64,000 nt of DNA, taken from contig JADZCD010000057.1 of the NCBI GenBank assembly GCA_020851735.1, forward strand, positions 1 through 64,000, read 5' to 3'. The notes under the pieces were generated by a model. It searched no databases. It saw only the letters and a program-made list of their open reading frames with translations, and had not been told where the DNA came from. The position numbers were made by a program, and so were the translations under genes. The DNA is from Phycisphaeraceae bacterium (GTDB lineage Bacteria; Planctomycetota; Phycisphaerae; Phycisphaerales; Phycisphaeraceae). Shown one piece after another: positions 7,985-16,000 of this stretch; within the stretch, counting starts at the first letter, position 1; the number at the start of each line of letters is the position of its first letter.

Positions 7985-8371
7985 GGCAGGACACCTGCCA
8001 CTGTCACCTGGGCTTAGCCCAATAGGTCGCTTCTCAGTGGCCCTTGCCCCGTCAGCTGTACTCGCGGGAGCGGACAGCTGACGGTCGGGCCGAGGACGCC
8101 GTGGCGCACCGTACGTGCAACCTTTTTTCCTTTGTCTCGCGCACGTACTAGGCAAGACCCGATGACCGCTCCCATCCGCAGCCTGCTGACCCTGCGCCCA
8201 ATTCCGGCACAAGCACCAAAGACAGTTCAAGCGTTCGCGGCCAAGCTCGTTATTGGGAGGAAACCCCCGATAAGCGAGCTTGTCCCGCGCGCCTTGTCTT
8301 AAACAAGCCCAGGCATTGCCATGCCTGGGTGTCTTAGCTCCCATAGCCCCGCATGGAAATGCGGGGCCGGC
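7985..8371. other. Structured region with at least six strong hairpins; candidate noncoding RNA
   Basis: Successive stems are GGCAGG/CCTGCC (7985-7999), GCCACTG/CAGTGGC (7997-8041) enclosing GGGC-tta-GCCC, the 11-bp stem CCGTCAGCTGT (8049-8059) with 8074-8084, GTACGTGC/GCACGTAC (8111-8148), CAAGCTCG/CGAGCTTG (8242-8282) enclosing further pairing, CCCAGGCAT/ATGCCTGGG (8308-8329), and an R9 hairpin at 8346-8367. The density of perfect stems without an ORF suggests a structured RNA or a pile-up of hairpin repeats. I could not match it to RNase P, tmRNA, SRP or 6S RNA. Strand is undecided. Confidence 0.45.
8346..8367. repeat. R9 hairpin (CCCCGCAT...ATGCGGGG)
   Basis: GCCCCGCAT pairs with ATGCGGGGC around a short GGAA loop. 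A second copy with the complementary loop is at 19858-19877. Confidence 0.8.
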
Positions 8372-8414
8372 ATCGATTCTTCCGGGGTGCCTTGATTGTC
8401 TTACTTCCGGGGGA

Positions 8415-8441
8415 AAGCCCAGGGAAGGAATCCCTGGGCTT
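8415..8441. repeat. R8 hairpin (AAGCCCAGGGA...TCCCTGGGCTT)
   Basis: An 11-bp perfect stem with a short loop, directly after an R1 unit. A second copy is at 28293-28315. There is no T-run, so it is not an obvious terminator. Confidence 0.8.
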
Positions 8442-8470
8442 TAGTTAAGGTAGCCACGCATGCGGGGCTC

Positions 8471-8505
8471 GCATTCGTCATTCGACACTCGGCATTCGTC
8501 ATTCA
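8471..8505. repeat. Degenerate inverted heptamers (CATTCGN)
   Basis: Five consecutive 7-bp units of CATTCGT, CATTCGA, CACTCGG, CATTCGT and CATTCAC, the reverse complement of the heptamer arrays elsewhere. The conserved core found at the other loci is not present here. Confidence 0.75.
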
Positions 8506-8522
8506 CCGCTTCCGGCGGTTAT

Positions 8523-9344
8523 TCACGCCACGAACGGCGGGGCGTTGGGATTGGCAGCCAATTCCAGGCGTTCGATGGCGGTGGCTTTGCGGGTGCGGGG
8601 GTCGATGTCGATCACCACGCCACACACGCGGGGGTCGTCCTCAGCCACGTCAAAGGGCACCTGGGCGCCCGTGGTCATGTGAGCCAGGATGCGATCCACC
8701 CGCCGGCCCAGCACGGAGACCTGCGGGCCACACATGCCGATGTCGGTGATGTAGGCGGTGCCTTTGGGCAGGATGCGGGCGTCGGCGGTGGGCACGTGCG
8801 TGTGCGTGCCGACGACGGCGGAAACGCGCCCATCCAAGTACCAGCCCATGGCCTGCTTTTCGCTGGTGGCTTCGGCGTGGATCTCGACCAGCACGATCGG
8901 GTTCGTCTCCGGAAGCTGGGCGAGGATCTGGTCAATCGTGGAGAAGGGATCGTTGGCGGGGAAGTTGGAGAAAATCCGCCCTAAGAGCGTGACCACGAAC
9001 ACGCAAGGCAGTCCCGGCGTGTGCGGCTGCAGGCGCATCCAGGACTTGCCGACGGCCTTGGCCGGCAGGTTGGCGGGGCGAATGATGTCGGACTCGGTTT
9101 CCAGCGTGTGGGTGATCTGGGCCCGCCGAAAGGCGTGATCGCCCAGGGTGATGCCGTCGATGCCGCTCTGGCGGAGCTTGGCGTATTGCTCGGGGGTCAG
9201 CCCGGACCCGTTGGCGGCGTTTTCCGCGTTGGCGATGATCAGGTTAGTTTGCCAGCGGGATTGGATGACCGGTATCTGCTGCACCACAGCCTGCCGGCCC
9301 GGTGCTCCGACGATATCTCCGAGCATGGCTAAGCGGATCGTCAT
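8523..9344 (-). CDS. ymdB: YmdB-family metallophosphoesterase (cyclic nucleotide phosphodiesterase-like)
   Basis: A 273-residue calcineurin-like phosphoesterase. In Bacillus subtilis, YmdB hydrolyses 2',3'-cyclic nucleotides and affects biofilm development. Metal-ligand segments are all present: GDIVG (starting at residue 9), NAENAANG, GDHAF, EIHAEATSEK and GTHTHVPTAD, the family's most typical block. The ATG at 9344 gives the canonical start MTIRLAMLGDIVG; the open frame upstream to 9419 overlaps R1-like sequence and is not family-like. It is divergent from nrdR, with 218 bp between them. Identity as a family member is secure, but the physiological substrate is not known. Confidence 0.88.
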   Translation of the reverse strand: MTIRLAMLGDIVGAPGRQAVVQQIPVIQSRWQTNLIIANAENAANGSGLTPEQYAKLRQSGIDGITLGDHAFRRAQITHTLETESDIIRPANLPAKAVGKSWMRLQPHTPGLPCVFVVTLLGRIFSNFPANDPFSTIDQILAQLPETNPIVLVEIHAEATSEKQAMGWYLDGRVSAVVGTHTHVPTADARILPKGTAYITDIGMCGPQVSVLGRRVDRILAHMTTGAQVPFDVAEDDPRVCGVVIDIDPRTRKATAIERLELAANPNAPPFVA

Positions 9345-9427
9345 GGGTCGTAGCCTACCAGAGGCACAGGCGATTGGCGCGGCAGCGGGGGGGGGGTGGC
9401 AATTTACCTTCGGCGGCAATTTTCGGG

Positions 9428-9487
9428 AACATTTCCGGGGAAAACTCCGGGGGTTATTTTCAGGGGCAACTTCCGGGGGGGGTTCAT
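9428..9487. repeat. Degenerate R1 units upstream of nrdR
   Basis: Four short units of the (A/T)CTTCCGGGG / CTCCGGGGG kind in series, all in the forward orientation, ending 75 bp before the nrdR start. Confidence 0.65.
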
Positions 9488-9562
9488 AAAAGCTTCAGGT
9501 ACAATAAGGCTTGGGTCGATCTGTTCTTAGGACGAAAACCCTCGTCCGGAAAGGTCCTGCCC

Positions 9563-10057
9563 ATGCGCTGCCCCTATTGCAGCCAGGACAACGACAAGGT
9601 GATCGACTCGCGTTCCACGGAAGGCGGGCTGGCTATTCGTCGCCGGCGGGAGTGCTTAGGGTGCGGCAAGCGGTTTACCACGTACGAGCACGTGGAAGCG
9701 ACGACGCGCTTAAACGTGGTCAAGCGTGACGGCTCGCGCGTGCCGTACCAGCGTGAGCGCATCCTGGCGGGTCTGGAAAAAGCCTGCTTTAAGCGCCCGG
9801 TGACGGCAGAGCAACTAAATCACCTGGTGGAAGAAGTGGAAGAAGCGTTGTTTAAGCGCTACGACCGGGAAGTGGAGTCCAGCGAGATCGGGCGGGTGGT
9901 GGCAGAGCGGCTCAAGTCGCTCGACCAAGTGGCTTACGTGCGATTTGCCAGCGTATACAAACAGTTCCGCGACCTGGATGATTTTCTGGACGAGGTCCGC
10001 GACGTGCTGGAGGGCACCCCCCCGCCGGAGGGGCTTGGGCAGGGCAAATTGTTTTAA
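9563..10057 (+). CDS. nrdR: Transcriptional repressor NrdR
   Basis: NrdR represses ribonucleotide reductase genes in response to ATP/dATP. The 164-residue protein begins with a zinc ribbon (C3, C6, C31, C34; MRCPYC and CLGCG), with the conserved DSR and RRRRECL segments between, followed by an ATP-cone domain (about 49-139) starting VVKRDGSRVPYQRERI. The length is close to the usual 150-160 residues, with a short repeat-free tail. ATG 9563 is chosen because it begins exactly at the zinc ribbon; upstream sequence is R1 repeat. No ribonucleotide reductase gene or clear NrdR box is in the window. Confidence 0.95.
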   Translation: MRCPYCSQDNDKVIDSRSTEGGLAIRRRRECLGCGKRFTTYEHVEATTRLNVVKRDGSRVPYQRERILAGLEKACFKRPVTAEQLNHLVEEVEEALFKRYDREVESSEIGRVVAERLKSLDQVAYVRFASVYKQFRDLDDFLDEVRDVLEGTPPPEGLGQGKLF

Positions 10058-10395
10058 TCTACATGCGTATTTCTGGCTAGATCAAGCGCGATCCCACACA
10101 ACGATGTATTTGTCGGCTGGCCTTGTTAATTCTTTAAGGAAGGCAGGTTGTGGATTTGGCGGTCGATATTCGCCAGGCGATCAAGAATTGGGAAACGAGA
10201 TTAAGGGTGTCAGAAAAAGTGTCGATAAAAATCAAAATTATTTTTGCTTTTGTCCTTTTTGTTTTTTGGCGTACGCCTATACTTGAATTGATCAGCCATC
10301 ATTTCTGTGCGGCCTGATCAGGTTTAGGCAGCGGTCTTAGGCAGAGATAAGTCACCTCGGTTGTCAGCCTCATCTGGCAGCGCAGGGAGCAGGGC
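10058..10395. other. Intergenic region with AT-rich tract before the CBS gene
   Basis: The tract 10210-10290 is strongly T-rich against the GC-rich background and contains TATACT at about 10276-10281. It probably carries the promoter of the CBS-domain gene, but I cannot place a good -35. No repeat family or ORF is seen. Confidence 0.4.
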
Positions 10396-10833
10396 ATGTC
10401 GACGATTCAGGAAGTGATTGCCCAGAAAGGCCAATCGGTTTTAACCATTGATCGCTCCGCGACCGTGCTGCAAGCGGCGGAACTGATGAACCAGCATCGC
10501 GTGGGGGCGGTGGTGGTGATGGACGAGCAACGGTTGGCGGGCATCTTTACCGAGCGTGACATGCTGGTGCGCGTGGTCGGGCAGCAGCTTTCGCCCAAGC
10601 TCACGCTGGTTGAGCAGGTGATGAGCGAGCGGGTGGTTTGTTGTCGGCTGGAAACATCGGTGGAAGAGGCGCGCGTGGTGATGAGGAACCGCCGCATCCG
10701 TCACTTGCCGGTGGTGGATCAGGAAGGCCAATTGCAGGGTTTGGTGTCCATCGGCGACCTGAATGCCTGGCACTTGGACGCGCAGGAGAAAACGATTTAC
10801 TTCCTTAACGAATATCTCTTCGGGCGTGCGTAG
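10396..10833 (+). CDS. Two-CBS-domain regulatory protein
   Basis: A 145-residue cytoplasmic protein made of a tandem CBS pair (about residues 8-62 and 72-130). CBS pairs bind adenosyl ligands such as AMP, ATP or SAM and act as energy sensors. Typical segments are TVLQAAELMNQHRVGAVVV, GIFTERDML, SVEEARVVMRNRRIRHLPVV and GLVSIGDLN. The start has GGGAGCAGGGC just upstream. It is monocistronic with a strong terminator at 11043. There is no second domain, so the partner is unknown; similar stand-alone CBS proteins are common in bacteria. Confidence 0.88.
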   Translation: MSTIQEVIAQKGQSVLTIDRSATVLQAAELMNQHRVGAVVVMDEQRLAGIFTERDMLVRVVGQQLSPKLTLVEQVMSERVVCCRLETSVEEARVVMRNRRIRHLPVVDQEGQLQGLVSIGDLNAWHLDAQEKTIYFLNEYLFGRA

Positions 10834-11042
10834 CGAAGGGCACGCAGCGGGGAATTGGATTGGGGTCTGGAAGTTCAGCAGGGGACCGAGCAGGGGAAGG
10901 GGTAGGACAAGGGCAGGTGGGAGGCAGGACAGGGGGTAGGACAGGGGGTAGGGTAGGGTCGGGAGTCAGCAGGGGGTGATCGGGGCCGCAGGGGAAAAGG
11001 GGGAGAAGTTATTAGGGGTGTGGGGGGGGGGTGATGGGGTGA

Positions 11043-11070
11043 AAGCCAGCCACGAGGCTGGCTTTTTTTT
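11043..11070 (+). terminator. Rho-independent terminator of the CBS gene
   Basis: AAGCCAGCC (11043-11051), loop ACGA, GGCTGGCTT (11056-11064), then a T-run to 11070. Confidence 0.93.
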
Positions 11071-11103
11071 GTTGAATCAGCCGGGTGACTGTTATTCTTT
11101 TAT

Positions 11104-11195
11104 TCACCACTGAGAACACAGAGGACACAGAGATAAGACATCAATGAAGACTTTTCCTTAGGATCGTCTCCGTGTTCTCTGTGCTCTCTGTGGTG
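11104..11195. repeat. Inverted-repeat element (CACCACTGAGAACACAGAGG ends)
   Basis: The left end CACTGAGAACACAGAGGACA and right end TTCTCTGTGCTCTCTGTGGTG-type sequence are near-complementary around a 36-bp middle. I recognise this sequence from intergenic regions of many bacterial phyla. Only one copy is in the window, just past the UroD-like gene 3' end. Confidence 0.8.
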
Positions 11196-11216
11196 AAACG
11201 GTTTTTGTTGTTCGTC

Positions 11217-12314
11217 TTACTTGGGGACGATGCGCAATTCGCGCAGCAGGGCCATGGCCTGGTCGATGGTGCACCCGCCGTTGTCCACGATGTAGAAGTG
11301 GTGATTGTGGTCCAGCCCGCGGGCATCGAGGTGGGCGACGTATTCGCGCAGTTTCTTTTCCCCGCCGGGCAGGCCCAGGCGCGGGACGAGCACGGTGTGC
11401 CCAGCGAGGGCGTCTAAGAGCGGGCCGACCTGTACTTCGTGGAGGTTGAAGTTGACCCCGCGCAGCTGGCGGTGCTCGCGGAGCACGCCCAGATTCTGCG
11501 TAAAGTCGCCGCAGGAGTGGACGAAAATTCCGCCGAAGGCTTCGGACAAGCGGTTGTTGTAGGGCAGGCCGAAACCGCGATACCACTCGGGGCTGACGAC
11601 AGCCAGTAAATCCTCGCTGGCGGAAATGCCCATGCCGGGGGGCAAGTAGATGCCGGGGTTGTGGTTGAGGTTAAGGTCCGGCGCCACGGCCAACTGCTTG
11701 CGGGCGAAGTCGATGGTGAAATCGGTGATGCGGTCTAAGAGCCACTGGACTTTTTCCGGATCGGTCAGGGCGGCCACGAGCATGTCGGTGTAATCCCAGA
11801 CCAGGCTGGCCACGTCGGTGGGGCCTTGCGTGTCGGCCTGGGTGACGAGGAATCCGGGCGGTTTGTGGCGGGCGAGGTATTGGAGGTATTCGAGGGTGAC
11901 GCGGGTTTCCTCATTTTCGCGCGGCTCGTGCAGCTTGCCGAACTCTTCCACGCAGGTGATGGCGGGCAGGACTTTGGGTTCGCCTTCGCCGTCGCGGACG
12001 ATCGGCGAGCCGAAGGCGGAGGCGTGAATGCCGATGTGGGTGTAGCTGTTAAGGAAAGGAAAGCCGTCGTCATCGAAGGAGGGGACTTCGCCGGCCTCGC
12101 TCATGCGATAGCAGAACTGAGCTTCAAAGCGGGGATCAATGCCCCCGGAAGCTGGACTACCCCCGGAAGCTGGACTACCCCCGGAAGTTGGCGGCGCCGG
12201 CCGGGAGAAGGGCTTGCGGGCGAATCCCGCCAGGCGAAAGGCGGGGCGGTTGACCTTTTCCATATTCCAGAGGCTGCGGAGGAATTGCTTGGTTTTTTCG
12301 TAGTTAAGGCTCAT
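11217..12314 (-). CDS. UroD/MtaA-superfamily protein with zinc motif
   Basis: A 365-residue TIM-barrel protein of the uroporphyrinogen decarboxylase superfamily. The segment GGIFVHSCGDF carries the HxCG motif of the corrinoid-methyltransferase branch (MtaA type), which binds zinc, so methyl transfer is more likely than haem synthesis. FLVTQADTQGP and a GHTVLVPRLGLPG segment are also typical. The ATG at 12314 (MSLNYEKTK) is family-like; 15 codons upstream are open but unlikely. Residues about 40-57 (TSGGSPASGGSPASGG) are three R1 units in frame. No partner corrinoid protein is nearby. Confidence 0.75.
   Translation of the reverse strand: MSLNYEKTKQFLRSLWNMEKVNRPAFRLAGFARKPFSRPAPPTSGGSPASGGSPASGGIDPRFEAQFCYRMSEAGEVPSFDDDGFPFLNSYTHIGIHASAFGSPIVRDGEGEPKVLPAITCVEEFGKLHEPRENEETRVTLEYLQYLARHKPPGFLVTQADTQGPTDVASLVWDYTDMLVAALTDPEKVQWLLDRITDFTIDFARKQLAVAPDLNLNHNPGIYLPPGMGISASEDLLAVVSPEWYRGFGLPYNNRLSEAFGGIFVHSCGDFTQNLGVLREHRQLRGVNFNLHEVQVGPLLDALAGHTVLVPRLGLPGGEKKLREYVAHLDARGLDHNHHFYIVDNGGCTIDQAMALLRELRIVPK
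12140..12195. repeat. Three R1 units in tandem inside the UroD-like gene
   Basis: CCCCCGGAAG(C/T)TGG units repeated three times in reverse orientation relative to most other R1 copies, at about 18-bp spacing that preserves frame. Confidence 0.88.
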
Positions 12315-12459
12315 GGGGGCAGCATGATAAGACAGCGGAAGTTGAAGGGGTAGCGGCATTTTTGCTCAGTGGTGATTTGGCTATCTGGCGCAACAATCAG
12401 GCCTTAGCCGCAGGCCGGCGTGGGAATTTGGTGATTTTCACAACACCAATCGCTAATCA

Positions 12460-12538
12460 GCACACAGCACTTCCGGAGGCCCGGAAGATACTCCCCCGGA
12501 AGTGTGGCACCCACCCGGGAATCCGGCCCCCGGAAGCC
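12460..12538. repeat. Composite R7/R1 repeat upstream of blaI
   Basis: CACACAGCA followed by TTCCGGAGGCCCGGAA, then two reversed R1 units and GTGTGGCACCC. An R1 unit appears to sit inside an R7 hairpin. It lies about 50 bp upstream of the blaI promoter. Confidence 0.75.
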
Positions 12539-12584
12539 GAAATCTATTCGCCACGGGACCTCCAACATTTTTGGGGGAAGGGGC

Positions 12585-12612
12585 TTGACGGATTACATTT
12601 GTAAGCTAGCAT
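12585..12612 (+). promoter_or_regulatory. Probable promoter of the blaI-M56 operon
   Basis: TTGACG (12585-12590), 16 bp, then TAGCAT (12607-12612). The first BlaI-type operator lies in the spacer. Confidence 0.6.
12593..12604. promoter_or_regulatory. BlaI/MecI-type operator 1
   Basis: The palindrome TTACATTTGTAA matches the TACA-N2-TGTA core recognised by BlaI/MecI repressors. It lies between the -35 and -10 of the predicted promoter. Confidence 0.8.
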
Positions 12613-12615
12613 GGA

Positions 12616-12626
12616 TTACATTTGTA
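12616..12626. promoter_or_regulatory. BlaI/MecI-type operator 2
   Basis: TTACATTTGTA repeats operator 1 at 23 bp (about two helical turns), just after the predicted -10 and next to the ribosome binding site TAGGAG. Two spaced operators fit cooperative autorepression by BlaI dimers. Confidence 0.8.
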
Positions 12627-12638
12627 GGAGATAAAACG

Positions 12639-13013
12639 ATGGCCAAACTGGCAAAGATTTCCGACGCTGAGTGGCGGGTGATGCGGGTGCTGTGGGAAAA
12701 ATCGCCGCGGGCTGCCAGCGAAGTGGTGGAGGCTCTGGAAGCCGTTACGGACTGGAGCCCTAAGACCGTGCAGACTCTGCTTAATCGGCTGGTGAAGAAG
12801 GGGGCGGTGGGTTTTGAAAAGCAGGGGCGGGCGCACCACTACTTTCCGAAGGTGAAGCAGACCCAATGCGTGCTGGCGGCGGGGCGATCGTTCGTGCAGC
12901 GGGTGTTCGGCGGGGCGGCGGCGCCGATGCTGGCGCATTTCATTGAGGAAGCGGATCTGTCGGCGGAAGAAATCGAGGAACTCAAACGCATCCTGGACAA
13001 GAAAGGGCAGTGA
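12639..13013 (+). CDS. blaI: BlaI/MecI/CopY-family transcriptional repressor
   Basis: A 124-residue winged-helix repressor. The DNA-binding part (about 6-75) carries ISDAEWRVMRVLW, AASEVVEAL, SPKTVQTLLNRLVKKGAV and GRAHHYFP, all typical of BlaI, and the C-terminal helices (80-122) form the dimer arm. In the known system the sensor protease BlaR1 inactivates the repressor, freeing the operon. Two operator palindromes sit in its own promoter. ATG 12639 follows TAGGAG by eight bases. The M56 sensor gene begins one base after the stop. No beta-lactamase gene is adjacent, so the induced output may be the sensor itself or genes elsewhere. Confidence 0.93.
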   Translation: MAKLAKISDAEWRVMRVLWEKSPRAASEVVEALEAVTDWSPKTVQTLLNRLVKKGAVGFEKQGRAHHYFPKVKQTQCVLAAGRSFVQRVFGGAAAPMLAHFIEEADLSAEEIEELKRILDKKGQ

Positions 13014-13014
13014 C

Positions 13015-16000
13015 ATGACTTGGCTGGAAAGCTTGTGGTCGTGTCTGGCGTGGTTGGGACGGGCGAGCCTGGAGGCGGGCGTGCTGGTGGCGGTGACGGC
13101 GGCGGTGCTGGTGATCGCCCGCGAGCGCGTGCCGGCCAAGTGGCGCTATGCGCTGTGGGCGCTGGTGCTCGTCAAGTTGGCGCTGCCGTGGGGGCCGACC
13201 AGCAGCGTCAGCGTGTATAACCTGCTGGCGCTGGGACCCGCGGAGCAACCCGTTCGGCAGAGCATGACGGCGAATTCACTTGCAGCATCAGCTCCACATT
13301 CCGCTGACTTGGCGAGCCCTTCCGTGGTGTCGCCGACGGATGCCGGCGTGCCGGCTCCCCTGGCGCCCATGCGGGGCGACGTCGTCCGATCGGCGCCGGC
13401 GCCCGCGGTGGATTGGGCGGTGGTTCGGCTATGGCTGGTGGTGGTCTGGCTGGCGGGGGCGATGGCCACGGCGGCGATCGCCATCGGGCACAGCCTGGCG
13501 CTTTGGCGGGTGGTGCGTGCGCGGCGGCTGGTGACGGATCAGGCGACGCTGGACCTGCTGGAAGACTGCAAGCAGCAGATGAACGTGCGGACTTTCCTGG
13601 CCGTGGTGGAAACCGATCGCGTGCAAAGCCCCGCTCTGTTCGGGTTCATTCGGCCGAAACTCCTGCTGCCCACGCAAAGCTATGAGCGCCTGCTCCGCGA
13701 CCAGCTGCGGCACGTGTTTCTGCACGAGTTAGCGCACTTAAAACGTCTGGACGTGCCGGTGAACTGCCTGGGCACGCTGCTCCTGGTGCTGCACTGGTTT
13801 AACCCGTTGCTGTGGTACGCCCTGGCCCGGATGCGCGGGGAGCGCGAACTAGCCTGCGACGCGATGGTGCTCGAGCGCTTGGGTTCCGAACCGCCGCAGG
13901 TCTACGGGCGGACGCTGATCGAACTGCTTTCCGAACAAGCCAGAGTCCGCCCGCTGGCGAACCTGGCCTGCGTGTTGGAGAACCCGCAACAAGTCAAGAG
14001 GAGAATTGCGATGATCGCTGATTTCCGCAGGGGAACGTGGCTGGGGACCTTCACGGCCGCGGCGCTGCTGGTGATGCTGGCGGCGGTGGGATTGACGGCG
14101 GCGAAGACGAAGGAGGCGGAGCCGAAGAAAATGACGACTGCGACTGCCCCTGCTGCGGTGTCGCAGACCGTCTATATCACGGGCGTGCAGCGCCCCGGGG
14201 CCTACGGTCTGCCGGCGGACGGACAATTGAGATTGGTCAATTTGGTGGTCACAGCTGGTGGTGCCTGGATACCCGATAGGGCGTCTATATACCTGTATCG
14301 CGCGGATGAAAATGGCCTGCTTAAACAAATTGTCAGCACGACGGTCGATCGTCTGATGCAAACCCCCGACAGTGCTGTCCTGCAGGGCGGCGACTTGGTG
14401 ATTGTCAGTAAAGCGCCGATTCCCGCGGCGGCCTCGCCAGGGGAGTCCAATCAAGACGTTTATGTGACGGGGCAGATTCCTCGCCCGGGGACCTATGGCT
14501 TGCCCAAGGGAGAAAAGATGAGCTTGGTGAGCCTGCTGGTTTCCGCGGGCCTGGACCCTGTGCGTCAGGGCGACTGCACCATCCTGATCGTTCGCCGGAC
14601 CAGTGCCAAGACCGAGCAGAAGATGGAGGGCATTCGTCCTATCGACATTCTTAGCGGTAAGACGCAGGACGTGGTTCTGCAAGCGGGGGACCAGATCGTT
14701 GTGCAAGCGGCCCAAAGAGACAATTCGAGCGCCGTTGAAACGGCGAAATCGGCGGCCACGCAGCCCAACGACAAGGGCTTGCTGACAGACGCTGTCCCGC
14801 AGGAGCAGATCGGCGGCTCGGAGATGCCGATTGATTTTCCGCCTTATGTGGGCATGTGGATTCTGGGTGAGCACCTAAATTACTTGCAGCAGGCTCAAGA
14901 AAAAGGGCTGGCATGCAACACGCAGATTCACGGCGTGGATGAGAACTATCAGTACTACTCCGGCGGTCTGCTGGACTACGTCAACCGCACCAGTCAGCCG
15001 GTGGACGGGCTGATTCCACTGGGAAATTTCGGGCGTGAGCGGCCGGACTTTATCTTGATGGATGAATTCGGTCAGCCGCAGCAGTTTGAAGTGCGCGACA
15101 ATCCACAAAAGCACTTCCCGGGGCGGTACAGCTTGTGGTGGCAACCCAAGCAGCCTATTGCCCCCGGCGCGATTCGTGTCTTAGGCTACATCAAGAAAAA
15201 ATCCGAGCTTCTGCCGGAAAGCAGCGACCAAGGCCGGCTGTTGGCGATTGACAACCATTTCGGCTCGCCGGTGTTGGAAAACTTTTTTCTGGTGCTGCCG
15301 GACAACATGGAGCTGGTGCACGCCTCGACCAAACCCACGTCCGTGACCAAGGTGGTGGATGTCAACATCTACCTCTGGCAGCGCGAGGTGCCGGCCGAGA
15401 CGACGAATCGGGTCAACGTGTTGCTGCGGCTGCGTGAAAGCCAGCCTGCGGCCGAACCGGCGGCTGAGCCGGGCAAGGCATCGGGTCAGACCGATTCATT
15501 CGAGCCGGTGGTTTTGGCCCCTGAGGTGACGCAGTGGATTCTTGGCGAGCAGCTAAAGACTCTCGCGGCAGCTAAGCAGAAGGGAGTTTTCAGCAATGCG
15601 CACGTTCACCTTATCGACGAATCGTTGGCTGATCGCCACGGCGGCTTGATGAGCTACGTCAACAACACCGGCCAGCCCGTGCAGGAGCCGATTCGCCTGG
15701 GCAATTTCAGGCCCAAACCGCCGGCTTTCCTGCTGTTCGACGAACTCGGACGGACGCAGTCGTATGAGGTCAAGGAGAAGCCTGACGGGCAGGAAGGTTT
15801 CTTCGGCGTGTGGTGGACGCCGCCGGAGCCTGTGCCGTCGCAGGCTACGCGCGTGTTGGGCTACCTTGTCAACGCGCCGGCTGTCCTGCCCCAGGCTGAG
15901 GGGGAGGGACGCAGCCTGACCATGCAGAATCACTTTGGCGACCCGGTGCTGGAGAATTTCTTCCTGGTCCTGCCTTCCAGCCTTGCCATTGCCAGCCCCA

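Larger units (their letters stand above)
7501..8522. other. Gene-free 1-kb region rich in hairpin repeats
   Basis: No convincing coding sequence lies here between the GGDEF gene and ymdB. It holds an R7 hairpin (7834-7861), a GGAACCC-type tract (about 7868-7893), an R1 unit (7929-7956), a run of strong hairpins (7985-8371), an R1/R8 pair (8400-8441) and degenerate heptamers (8471-8505). TATATAGAGG near 7780 could be a promoter element, but no -35 is clear. Confidence 0.7.
10834..11216. other. Intergenic: G-rich tract, terminator and hairpin element
   Basis: From 10855 to 11035 the plus strand is almost free of C-runs and full of G-runs (TAGGACAGGGGG repeated, GGGTAGGGTAGGG), which could form G-quadruplexes. 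It is followed by the CBS gene terminator (11043-11070) and a repeat element (11104-11195). Confidence 0.7.

Noticed and set aside
7991-8041. Cobalamin riboswitch
   Set aside because: GCCACTGTCA resembles a B12-box fragment, but the rest of the conserved core and a B12-related gene are missing; the bases are explained by a simple hairpin.
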